10,816 nt of DNA from Phycisphaerales bacterium (GTDB lineage: Bacteria > Planctomycetota > Phycisphaerae > Phycisphaerales > SM1A02): NCBI GenBank assembly GCA_020427625.1, contig JAGQOI010000545.1, positions 1 to 10,816 of the forward strand, in the 5' to 3' direction. Positions 1-5,380 of the stretch are shown here, one piece after another; the first letter of the stretch is position 1; every line of letters begins with the position of its first letter. Below the pieces are notes generated by a model that saw nothing but the letters and a program-made list of their open reading frames with translations, searched no databases and was not told the origin of the DNA. A program made the position numbers and the translations under genes.

Positions 1-1
1 A

Positions 2-694
2 CCCGGTGCCGCGCGCGTCTCGGACGACGAACAGATCCGGCGCGTCGTGCCGGTGATCGGCGCGATCGCGCGTCGGCACGAGGTCGTCCTGTCCGTCGAC
101 ACGACCCGCGCCCCCGTCGCCGCCGCCGCGATCGACGCGGGCGCGCGGATCATCAACGATGTCGCCGCCGGCACCGAGGACGAATCCATGTTCGCGCTTG
201 CCGCCCGCGAGCGCACCGGCCTCGTCATCATGCACCGGCGCTGTCCGCCCGCCGCGGATGTGTTCAGTCACGAGTACGCGCGCGCGCCGGACTACGGCGG
301 CGACGTCGTCGGCGCCGTCGCGCGATTCCTGGACGAACGCGTGTGCGCGGCGATCGCGTCCGGCGTGGCTCCGGACGCGATCGTCGTCGATCCCGGTCTC
401 GGTTTCGGCAAGTCGGTCGAGCAGAACCTCGAACTCATCGCACGGTTCGACGGCGGGGAGCGGCCCGTCGTCGGCGCGTCGAGCCGCAAGAGCTTCATCG
501 GCGCCGTGACCGGCGTCGAGCGACCGTCCGACCGCGTCGCGGGATCGGTCGCGGCGAGCCTGCTCCTCTGGACGCGGGGCGTACGCGTGTTCCGCGTCCA
601 CGACGTTCGCGCCCACCGCGATGCCCTCGCCGTCGCCGCCGCCGTCATCGCGGCGTCCCGTCCCGTCGCGGACGGGGATTCCGGTTCCGTTTGA
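2..694 (+). CDS. folP: Dihydropteroate synthase, 5'-truncated by window start
   Basis: This is the C-terminal 230 residues of dihydropteroate synthase, the cytoplasmic folate enzyme that joins 6-hydroxymethyl-dihydropterin diphosphate to p-aminobenzoate. The frame is open from base 2, so the start codon and roughly the first 50-60 residues lie upstream; the GTG at 47 is internal, because PGAARVSDDEQIRRVV before it is already family-like. Visible family motifs in order are SVDTTRA (nt 92 on), IINDVAAG, IMHRRCPP, DPGLGFGK (nt 389 on), SSRKSFIG (nt 482 on, pterin/phosphate-binding lysine) and RVHD (nt 593 on). The usual MHxxGTP loop reads MHRRCPP here, a variant I associate with planctomycete homologues from memory. 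It ends in TGA at 692-694, which overlaps the proposed -35 of the thioredoxin promoter. Family assignment is firm; only the N-terminus is missing. Confidence 0.93.
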   Translation, partial: PGAARVSDDEQIRRVVPVIGAIARRHEVVLSVDTTRAPVAAAAIDAGARIINDVAAGTEDESMFALAARERTGLVIMHRRCPPAADVFSHEYARAPDYGGDVVGAVARFLDERVCAAIASGVAPDAIVVDPGLGFGKSVEQNLELIARFDGGERPVVGASSRKSFIGAVTGVERPSDRVAGSVAASLLLWTRGVRVFRVHDVRAHRDALAVAAAVIAASRPVADGDSGSV

Positions 695-718
695 TGGTCC
701 CCTCGCGGCTGCTATCAT
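691..718 (+). promoter_or_regulatory. Putative sigma70-type promoter of trxA
   Basis: TTGATG at 691-696 and TATCAT at 713-718 are separated by 16 bases and resemble -35 and -10 boxes. The -35 overlaps the folP stop codon. A start about 7 bases downstream would give a leader of roughly 30 bases containing the CAGGAG ribosome site at 741-746. The same GCTATCATT string occurs before the S9 peptidase gene at 5373-5381. This is a pattern match only. Confidence 0.5.
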
Positions 719-755
719 TGATCGAGTCCCACCCATCCCACAGGAGCCCGGCCCC

Positions 756-1088
756 ATGAGCAGCGACGCCGTTATGGAGTTCACCGACGCCAACTTCGAG
801 TCCGAGGTCCTTCAGTCCGACATCCCGGTGCTGGTGGACTTCTGGGCGGAGTGGTGCCAGCCCTGCAAGCTGCTCACGCCGACGATCGAGGAACTCGCGG
901 CGACGTTCAAGGGTCGCGTGAAGGTCGGCAAGCTCGACACGGACGCGAATCGCACGGTGTCGGTGAAGTACGGCATCCAGGCCATTCCCACCGTCCTCGT
1001 CTTCAAGGACGGCGAGATTCAGGACAAGAAGATCGGACTCGTCAAGAAGGGCGAGTTCGAAAGCGTCCTCACCCGCCTGGTCGGCTGA
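756..1088 (+). CDS. trxA: Thioredoxin
   Basis: This is a 110-residue single-domain thioredoxin, the normal family length, acting as a cytoplasmic dithiol-disulfide reductant. The active site is WCQPC with Cys34 and Cys37, preceded by VDFWAEW; the conserved cis-proline is Pro78 in AIPT. The buried Asp28 of the VDFW strand and the VFKDGE turn are also present. Gln replaces the usual Gly between the cysteines, which may shift the redox potential (inference). The ATG at 756 was chosen because CAGGAG (741-746) lies nine bases upstream; the open frame continues further upstream inside folP but without thioredoxin-like sequence. ATG 774 (MEFTDANF) is a weaker alternative start. There is no signal peptide. 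The gene lies 61 bases after folP with its own candidate promoter, and a repeat array follows it instead of a simple terminator. Confidence 0.96.
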   Translation: MSSDAVMEFTDANFESEVLQSDIPVLVDFWAEWCQPCKLLTPTIEELAATFKGRVKVGKLDTDANRTVSVKYGIQAIPTVLVFKDGEIQDKKIGLVKKGEFESVLTRLVG

Positions 1089-1103
1089 TCCGATGCGCCG
1101 TCG

Positions 1104-1133
1104 GTGCTCCGTGGCGATCTCCTTCAGGGGATT
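1104..1133 (+). repeat. Right-end remnant of palindromic repeat plus linker
   Basis: TGCTCCGTGGCGA (1105-1117) matches the right end of the full repeat elements nearby (CTCCGTGGTGA). It is followed by a linker, ATCTCCTTCAGGGGATT, of the same kind as the linkers that separate complete copies (for example 1264-1280 and 2349-2365). The body of this copy is missing, so it looks like a decayed unit at the edge of the tandem array, 15 bases after the trxA stop. Confidence 0.65.
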
Positions 1134-1263
1134 CACCACGGAGGCACGGAGAGCACGGAGCAGAACGATTGGGTTCAGGATCGCGCGATGACGTCACCCG
1201 ATTCATCGGGCGGCATCGTGTCGCGCTCTTCAAGCCTGCCTGACCCTTCGTGTCTCCGCGGTG
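1134..1263 (+). repeat. Palindromic repeat element, copy 1
   Basis: This is the first complete copy of a dispersed element whose ends are inverted: CACCACGGAGGCACGGAG on the left and TTCGTGTCTCCGCGGTG on the right. Its core reads GATTGGGTTCAGGATCGCG, then a CCGAT-TC-ATCGG centre, then TCGCGCTCTTCAAGCC. The left and right halves are complementary along nearly their full length, so either strand can fold into one long imperfect hairpin. It lacks part of the right arm compared with copies 2-4 (130 against about 140 bases). It lies between the convergent trxA and the dockerin gene. Small open frames across it on both strands are low-complexity and I do not call them genes. Confidence 0.85.
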
Positions 1264-1280
1264 AACTTCTGAACGGGATT

Positions 1281-1419
1281 CACCACGGAGGCGCGGAGAC
1301 ACGGAGCAGAACGATTGGGTTCAGGATCGCGCGACGGCGCCAACCGATTCATCGGGCGGCACCGTGTCGCCATCTTCAAACCCTGCTTGACCCTCCGTGT
1401 TCTTCGTGTCTCCGTGGTG
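1281..1419 (+). repeat. Palindromic repeat element, copy 2
   Basis: This is the second complete copy, in the same orientation, starting 147 bases after copy 1 and separated from it by a 17-base linker. It shares the core variant GATTGGGTTCAGGATCGCG with copy 1, whereas copies 3 and 4 carry GATCGGGGTTCCGGATCGCG, so copies 1 and 2 form one subtype. The arms meet at CCGAT-TC-ATCGG, and the right end is TGTCTCCGTGGTG. It lies 50 bases from the stop codon of the minus-strand dockerin gene. Confidence 0.87.
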
Positions 1420-1434
1420 AACCTCCGCAAGGCG

Positions 1435-1456
1435 ATTCGGCACGGAGGCACGGACG
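1435..1456 (+). repeat. Left-end remnant of palindromic repeat
   Basis: ATTCGGCACGGAGGCACGGA resembles the linker and left end of complete copies (ATTCACCACGGAGGCACGGA) with a two-base change, then similarity stops about 14 bases before the end of the dockerin gene (1470). With the remnant at 1104 it shows the array once contained at least part of four units. Apart from the repeats, 1089-1469 contains nothing I can call a gene. Confidence 0.6.
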
Positions 1457-1469
1457 ACGTGCTGCCTGA

Positions 1470-2138
1470 TCAGTTGGGACATGCGCCCCAGTTCGCGAGC
1501 ATCGTCGCGAGGTCGGCGGCGCCGACCGTGCCGTCGCCGTCGAAGTCCGCGGCACAGCGGGTGCAGTCACCCCAGACCGCGAGCAGCATCGCGAGGTCGG
1601 CCGCGTCGACGACGTTCGAACCGTCGAGATCGGTCGGGCACGGGCACGGGTCGACCGAGCCGGACGCGCCGGCGAAGTTCGTCGCGAAGTTCACCGCCGC
1701 GCCCTGATGGCGCGTCAGCGAGTGCACGCAGTCGAGCGGCACCGCGCCGGCGGGGATCGACCAGGTGTCGTAGACGTGATAGCGCAGCACATCGCCGCCG
1801 GCCGCGAAGAAGCCGGCAGGGATGATGAAGTCCGGCGTCGGCGCGCCGGGCAGGTCCGCGTAGTCCTGCGTCGCGAGCAGCAGGTACTTGAATCCGGTCG
1901 GCGGCTGCAGGTTCGTCGGGAACGTGAACTGGTTGCCCGTCACATCGCTGAAGATCGACTTCCCGGCCAACTGCGTCTCGCCGTTGGCGCCGGTGACCTC
2001 GTGCAGTTCGATGAACTGAACGGTGCCGTCGGCGTTGCTGAACACCTGGCTGAAGTCCCACAGATGCGACCCGGCGCTCGCGCCGAGCGTGAGGCCCGAG
2101 GCGAGAACGGTTGCGGCAAGAAGACGGTATGCGTGCAT
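1470..2138 (-). CDS. Secreted dockerin-anchored protein, lamin-tail-like N-terminal domain
   Basis: This is a 222-residue exported protein of unknown function. Residues 1-22 are a signal peptide ending ASA, with cleavage expected before GSHLWDF. The middle domain (about 24-160) has blocks such as FIELHEVTG, GNQFTFPTN and KYLLLATQ, typical of a small beta-rich lamin-tail-like fold seen in secreted planctomycete proteins; that likeness is from memory. Residues 167-222 form a paired EF-hand dockerin-like module: DLDGSNVVDAAD, then DFDGDGTVGAAD, each followed by a DLA-x-x-LA-x-W helix. It begins CPTD and ends WGACPN, the cysteine-containing form. The first loop is degenerate at position 5 (Ser). 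The start is supported by GGGAG (2145-2149) six bases upstream. The gene converges on trxA and is bracketed by two palindromic-repeat arrays. Confidence 0.85.
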   Translation of the reverse strand: MHAYRLLAATVLASGLTLGASAGSHLWDFSQVFSNADGTVQFIELHEVTGANGETQLAGKSIFSDVTGNQFTFPTNLQPPTGFKYLLLATQDYADLPGAPTPDFIIPAGFFAAGGDVLRYHVYDTWSIPAGAVPLDCVHSLTRHQGAAVNFATNFAGASGSVDPCPCPTDLDGSNVVDAADLAMLLAVWGDCTRCAADFDGDGTVGAADLATMLANWGACPN

Positions 2139-2162
2139 GATGATCTCCCGTGATCAGGTTCG

Positions 2163-2190
2163 ATTCTCGTCTGGTCTCTCGCGGCGTCAA
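2163..2190 (-). promoter_or_regulatory. Putative promoter of the bracketed dockerin gene
   Basis: Read on the minus strand, TTGACG (2190-2185) and GAGAAT (2168-2163) are spaced 16 bases apart. The implied start near 2156 gives a short leader that includes the GGGAG ribosome site. The promoter lies in the 71 bases between the gene start and repeat copy 3, so the gene probably does not depend on transcription through the repeats. Pattern match only. Confidence 0.4.
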
Positions 2191-2209
2191 GACGTTCCGG
2201 GGAGAAATG

Positions 2210-2348
2210 CACCACGGAGGCACCAAGACACCGAGAAGAACGATCGGGGTTCCGGATCGCGCGGCGGCGCCAACCGATTCATCGCGCGGCACCGTGTCGC
2301 AATCTTCAAACCCCGCTTCACCCTCCGTGCCTCGGTGTCTCCGTGGTG
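2210..2348 (+). repeat. Palindromic repeat element, copy 3
   Basis: This is the first copy of the second array, in the same orientation as copies 1 and 2. Its left end is CACCACGGAGGCACC and its right end TGTCTCCGTGGTG. The core carries the variant GATCGGGGTTCCGGATCGCG, and the centre reads CCGAT-TC-ATCGC, with one mismatch relative to the other copies. The right arm repeats CTTCAAACCCCGC, which pairs with the left-arm GGGGTT block. It lies 71 bases upstream of the dockerin gene start, beyond that gene's candidate promoter. Confidence 0.87.
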
Positions 2349-2365
2349 ATCTTCCGAAGAGGAAT

Positions 2366-2507
2366 CACCACGAAGGCACGGAGCGCACGGAGCAAAGTCG
2401 ATCGGGGTTCCGGATCGCGTGACGGCGCCAACCGATTCATCGGGCGGCACCGTGTCGCGATCTTCAAACCCCGCTTCACCCTCCGTGTCCTCCGTGCCTC
2501 CGTGGTG
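2366..2507 (+). repeat. Palindromic repeat element, copy 4 (best palindrome)
   Basis: This is the most complete copy, 142 bases, starting 156 bases after copy 3 with a 17-base linker between them. The left arm is 71 bases, the centre TC, the right arm 69 bases. Three blocks pair in order: outer CACCACGAAGGCACGGAG with its right-end complement; middle GGGGTTCCGGATCGCG with CGCGATCTTCAAACCCC; inner GGCGCCAACCGAT with ATCGGGCGGCACC. I estimate roughly 80 percent of arm positions can pair. No transposase is present, so if mobile it would be a non-autonomous element. Within 2139-2582 the only other items are the candidate promoter and the hairpin at 2520. Confidence 0.88.
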
Positions 2508-2519
2508 AACGTGAAACGA

Positions 2520-2551
2520 CACGCGACCGCCCGACGAGGGGCGGTCGCGTG
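2520..2551 (-). terminator. Hairpin terminator after the minus-strand HAF/dockerin gene
   Basis: CACGCGACCGCCC (2520-2532) pairs perfectly with GGGCGGTCGCGTG (2539-2551) around a six-base loop, GACGAG. It begins 31 bases past the stop of the gene at 2583-3773. On the minus strand the stem is followed by TCGTTTCACGTT, moderately T-rich but not a clean U-tract. A nearly identical stem follows the next gene upstream (3802-3833). Confidence 0.7.
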
Positions 2552-2582
2552 CACGATCTGAGAGACGGTGTCGGCGCGTCGA

Positions 2583-3773
2583 TTACGGGCAGTCGCCCCA
2601 GGCGCCGAGCAGGATCGCGAGGTCGGCGGGTCCGACGGTGCCGTCACCGTCGAAGTCCGCGGCATGCCCGCGATTCGGTCCCCAGGCGCCGAGGAGCACG
2701 GCGAGGTCGGCCGGTCCGATCGTGTCGTCGCCGGTGAGGTCGGCCGGGCAGTCCGGGATGATGGTGACGCGCCATGCGCCGGGCGTGGGCAGGCCGCTGT
2801 GTCCGATGATGTGCCGACCGTCGACGCTGATGGCCTGACAGACCTGGGTCTGGAATCCGCCGGGCACGGTGCCGCCGTTGGCCTGGATCCACGCCTTGAG
2901 TTCGAGGAGCGGTCCCTCGTTCTGCGGACGAATCCACGCGCGCCGGTTGCCGGCGAGGAAGTCGAACCCGACGACGGTGTCGTCGTCGGCCATGTCCATC
3001 GGGATGCCGGTCCACCCGGCGATGATCTGGCCGTCGCCGAGGATGACGCGGGTGAGGTCGGGTCGCCACATCACGGCGTCGCCGTTCCACGTGCCGAGCA
3101 TGACCGAGCCGTCGTCGGTCATGCCGTACACCTCGCCGACCGCATTGCCGTTCGGCGGATCGAGCAGGGTGCCGGCGGTGGTGTCGTCCCAGAAGCACGG
3201 CGTGCGATTGCTCGAGCCCTGGGCGAAGCCGCCGAAGCGGGTGCCGTCGGCGGAGAGGACGGAGGCGCGGTTCCCGCCGTTGGCGAGCGCCTCGAGTTCG
3301 ACCATGCCCGTGGCCTGGGTCCACAGGAAGCCGCGTCCGCTGCAACCGTCCCACGAGAGTCCGGTCGCGACGGTGCCGTCGGCGGAGAGTTCGTACCCGT
3401 TGCTGCGGCTCGGGCATGCGAGCGCGTCGGGGAGATAGCCGAGACTCTGCCACCCGGTCGCCTGTGTCCAGAGGCCCGCGACTTCGTCGCCGGTGGTCGG
3501 GTCGGGCATGTCACCGAGGACGACGGTGCCGTCATCGGAGACGGCGACCGCGGCATAGCCGGGACCGGGCAGGACGGTCATCACGTTGGTCGTCGTGTCG
3601 AGGATGTACGGTCCGCCCGGCGCCTCGCCGACGATGTAGCGTCCGTCGGGCGTCATGTCGTTGGCGGAGAACACGTTCGGGATCATCTCGAAGACGACCG
3701 TGTCGGCGGTGGCGGGCAGGATGAACGCGGCGGTCATGGCCGCCGCGACGATGGGACGGAAGGCGCGAGTCAT
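2583..3773 (-). CDS. Secreted HAF-like repeat protein with C-terminal dockerin
   Basis: This is a 396-residue exported protein. Residues 1-23 are a signal peptide ending ATA. The body is built of repeats of about 40-55 residues resembling the HAF family of probable extracellular repeats: a display strand such as FLWTQATG, CFWDDTTAG or VMWRPD, followed by a [LI]SADGT or MTDDGS turn and a V-x-G strand. Such arrays plausibly form a beta-propeller-like structure (inference). Residues 342-396 are a paired EF-hand dockerin-like module, DLTGDDTIGPAD and DFDGDGTVGPAD, ending WGDCP. The start at 3773 was chosen because a signal peptide begins there and GGAG (3783-3786) lies nine bases upstream; the frame stays open to about 4049, but that part lies inside the preceding gene and is not protein-like. 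Ligand and partner are unknown. It follows the PEP-CTERM-like gene, with a strong hairpin between them. Confidence 0.85.
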   Translation of the reverse strand: MTRAFRPIVAAAMTAAFILPATADTVVFEMIPNVFSANDMTPDGRYIVGEAPGGPYILDTTTNVMTVLPGPGYAAVAVSDDGTVVLGDMPDPTTGDEVAGLWTQATGWQSLGYLPDALACPSRSNGYELSADGTVATGLSWDGCSGRGFLWTQATGMVELEALANGGNRASVLSADGTRFGGFAQGSSNRTPCFWDDTTAGTLLDPPNGNAVGEVYGMTDDGSVMLGTWNGDAVMWRPDLTRVILGDGQIIAGWTGIPMDMADDDTVVGFDFLAGNRRAWIRPQNEGPLLELKAWIQANGGTVPGGFQTQVCQAISVDGRHIIGHSGLPTPGAWRVTIIPDCPADLTGDDTIGPADLAVLLGAWGPNRGHAADFDGDGTVGPADLAILLGAWGDCP

Positions 3774-3801
3774 GGCAGGAGACTCCGTTGGGGGAGAAGG
3801 A

Positions 3802-3833
3802 CCGGCGACCGCCGCGTGAACGGCGGTCGCCGG
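3802..3833 (-). terminator. Strong intergenic hairpin between the PEP-CTERM-like and HAF genes
   Basis: CCGGCGACCGCCG (3802-3814) and CGGCGGTCGCCGG (3821-3833) form a perfect 13-bp stem with the six-base loop CGTGAA. It lies 34 bases after the stop of the gene at 3868-4503 and only 28 bases before the ATG of the next gene on the same strand. The minus-strand sequence after the stem is TCCTTCTCCCCC, pyrimidine-rich without a strict U-run. It may terminate, attenuate or mark RNA processing between the two genes. Confidence 0.65.
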
Positions 3834-3867
3834 GGAGGGACCAGGAAACAGTCGTCCTCTCGCGCGA

Positions 3868-4503
3868 TCAGGCGCGGCGACGACGACGGGCCAGTCCGGC
3901 GACGCCGAACAGGGCGAGCGCGCCCGGACCGGGAACGACGTTCCACGACAGGTTGTCGATGTACGTGTCGGCCGGGAATCCGAAGCCGAGGATGCGGACC
4001 TCGTCGAACACGTCGCCGCCGTCGCCGACGATGTTGAACCAGGTGTCACCGAGGCCGCCCCAGGCGGGCTCGACGAAGAGCGAACCGACCTCGACGCCGT
4101 CGTTGAAGATGAACACGCCGAGGCCGCCGCCGAAGGGGGTGGGCGGACCGGACGGGTCCCAGACCTCCAGCGACATGCCCGTGAGGTCGGTGTCGAAGGT
4201 CATGAACGCGCCGAACGGGCCGAGCCAGGACTGGCCGTCGCCGAGACCCCAACCGGGATCGAAATCGGCCACCTGCCCGCCGCCGCCGACGCCGGAATCC
4301 AGCGTCAGACCGTGCGACACGGCCCAGAAGTCCGGGCCGACGCCGCCGGTGGGCGTGCCGGGCTCGTCGAAGTTCAGGGTGAAGTCGGTGTACTGCGGAG
4401 CGCTCGCGCCCTGTGTGATGGTGTATCCCGCGAGCGACGCGGGCGCGGCCACAAGGGCGGCGGCACACGCGAGGAACGCGCGACTCGTGATGCGTGCGGA
4501 CAT
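3868..4503 (-). CDS. Exported PEP-CTERM-like protein
   Basis: This is a 211-residue exported, probably surface-sorted protein of unknown function. Residues 1-25 form a signal peptide (ACAAALVAAPASLA, then GYTITQ). The mature part is rich in Gly, Asp and aromatic residues (DFTLNFDEPGTP, MSLEVWDPSG, TYIDNLSWNVV), consistent with a beta-sandwich. The last 21 residues match the PEP-CTERM sorting layout: a Pro-rich signal (VVPGPGA), a short hydrophobic segment (LALFGVAGLA) and a final run of arginines. PGPG replaces the classic PEP. In families with such tails an exosortase normally processes the C-terminus; none is in this window. The start is supported by AAGAAGGA (4517-4510), six bases upstream of ATG 4503. 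It is the first gene of a likely two-gene minus-strand unit with the HAF/dockerin gene. Confidence 0.85.
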   Translation of the reverse strand: MSARITSRAFLACAAALVAAPASLAGYTITQGASAPQYTDFTLNFDEPGTPTGGVGPDFWAVSHGLTLDSGVGGGGQVADFDPGWGLGDGQSWLGPFGAFMTFDTDLTGMSLEVWDPSGPPTPFGGGLGVFIFNDGVEVGSLFVEPAWGGLGDTWFNIVGDGGDVFDEVRILGFGFPADTYIDNLSWNVVPGPGALALFGVAGLARRRRRA

Positions 4504-4576
4504 GATGATTCCTTCTTCTTTTCCCGGCAGTCCGGCAGAGCCACGGCGACGTCACGACGACCTCGCCATCGACACG

Positions 4577-4604
4577 AGTGTACGAGGATCAATCCAGTCT
4601 GCAA
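4577..4604 (-). promoter_or_regulatory. Possible promoter of the PEP-CTERM-like gene
   Basis: On the minus strand TTGCAG (4604-4599) and TACACT (4582-4577) are 16 bases apart, in the one locally AT-rich stretch between the lipoprotein gene and the PEP-CTERM-like gene. The implied leader is about 65 bases and contains AAGAAGGA. The boxes are imperfect, so this is tentative. Confidence 0.3.
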
Positions 4605-4626
4605 GTATTTCCCCAAGGAAAATCCG

Positions 4627-5349
4627 TCACGGTGCCGAAACCGGTTCCACCGGGTCGAAAACGGGTCTTCCGGCCCGATACTCGATGCCGCAGATCGGGC
4701 ACGTTCCGTCCACCACGATCGCACAGCCGCACAGATCGCACATCGCCGCCGTTCGAATCGCCTCGTCGAGGATCCGAACGTCCTCCACCGCCTCGTCGAA
4801 CACCGCCCGATCCGCGAACGCCACGTTCCCGATCAACCCCCGACCACACAGGCCGCACCAGCCGTACCCCTCCGCGAACGCGAGGCAACTCTCGCACGTC
4901 AACCCCGACGCATCGATCACCCGCCCCCGACCCAGCCGGTACGTGATCCGGGTCATGTACGCCCGCTGGTCGATCCAACCCATGCGGCATGCCTCGCACC
5001 ACCCGTCGTACGCCAGGGCGACCAGGCACGTCGGACACGTCACCGCATCGAGGTCGAGTTCGTGCCCGTGCGGGTCCAGCGTCTCGAAGAGCAGCGCCGA
5101 CGGCACCTCCGTCGCCGCGACATAGCCCACGCCGCAGTGATCGCACCACCCGTTCACCTGACGAGCCGCGTCGCAACGACAGACCGACGCATCCCCGGAC
5201 CCCGGATGAAGCAGATCGTGGGTCAGCGCCGCGGGTGCGACCGCCGTCGCGGGCTTCGCCGGCGCGGCCGACCCGCGCTCCGGCGCCGTCGCGCATCCCA
5301 TGATCGCGAGCAGCAGAACGAACACCGAGGCGCAGCGCAGTGATCTCAT
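4627..5349 (-). CDS. Predicted lipoprotein with four CxxC-x9-CxxC zinc-ribbon-like units
   Basis: This is a 240-residue protein I cannot assign to a named family. It begins with a lipoprotein signal, LLLAIMGC, predicting lipidation of Cys19; a low-complexity Ala/Pro linker (20-50) follows. The rest is four units, each two Cys pairs separated by exactly nine residues and centred on G-[WT]-C-x2-C: Cys57/59-69/72, 105/108-118/121, 152/155-165/168 and 204/207-217/220. The first unit has CxC instead of CxxC in its first pair. Units are spaced 47-52 residues apart and the repeat pairs resemble zinc-ribbon knuckles, so each could bind one metal ion. Cys-rich ribbons are usual in the cytoplasm and unusual on an envelope lipoprotein. 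The GGAG just before the ATG is only one base away, too close to serve as a ribosome site, and a -10-like TAGAAT ends eight bases upstream, suggesting a leaderless mRNA. It is divergent from the S9 peptidase gene. Confidence 0.8.
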   Translation of the reverse strand: MRSLRCASVFVLLLAIMGCATAPERGSAAPAKPATAVAPAALTHDLLHPGSGDASVCRCDAARQVNGWCDHCGVGYVAATEVPSALLFETLDPHGHELDLDAVTCPTCLVALAYDGWCEACRMGWIDQRAYMTRITYRLGRGRVIDASGLTCESCLAFAEGYGWCGLCGRGLIGNVAFADRAVFDEAVEDVRILDEAIRTAAMCDLCGCAIVVDGTCPICGIEYRAGRPVFDPVEPVSAP

Positions 5350-5356
5350 GCTCCGA

Positions 5357-5362
5357 TTCTAT
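5357..5362 (-). promoter_or_regulatory. -10 element of putative leaderless promoter (lipoprotein gene)
   Basis: TAGAAT is read on the minus strand at 5362-5357. A start site about seven bases downstream would fall on or next to the ATG at 5349, leaving no room for a ribosome-binding site. No convincing -35 is seen at 17 bases; a TGACGG-like sequence at 5387-5382 is about 20 bases away. Confidence 0.4.
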
Positions 5363-5374
5363 CGAGGCCACCGC

Positions 5375-5380
5375 TATCAT
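5375..5380 (+). promoter_or_regulatory. -10 element of putative leaderless promoter (S9 peptidase gene)
   Basis: TATCAT, within GCTATCATT, ends six bases before ATG 5387, so the expected transcription start coincides with the start codon. The same GCTATCATT string occurs at the proposed trxA promoter (711-719). There is no Shine-Dalgarno-like sequence between it and the ATG. Confidence 0.42.

Noticed and set aside
1134..1419. Possible CRISPR array, given regularly spaced repeats
   Set aside because: Units are 130-142 bp with 17-base conserved linkers, the reverse of short repeats with unique spacers, and no cas gene is nearby.
1104..1469. Several short open frames in the repeat arrays (HHGGTE-, TRRTRR- and CLRGE-type peptides), also at 2150-2665
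   Set aside because: These peptides are translations of the palindromic repeat in different frames. They lack ribosome sites and appear wherever the repeat occurs.
2568..4037. A 489-codon open frame on the plus strand opposite the minus-strand HAF/dockerin gene
   Set aside because: It mirrors the real gene, has no signal peptide or motif, and ends in an Arg-rich stretch typical of GC-rich antisense translation.
4605..4625. Small hairpin TTTCC-CCAA-GGAAA after the lipoprotein gene, as a terminator
   Set aside because: The five-bp AT-rich stem is too weak and overlaps the proposed promoter region of the next gene; there is no U-tract.
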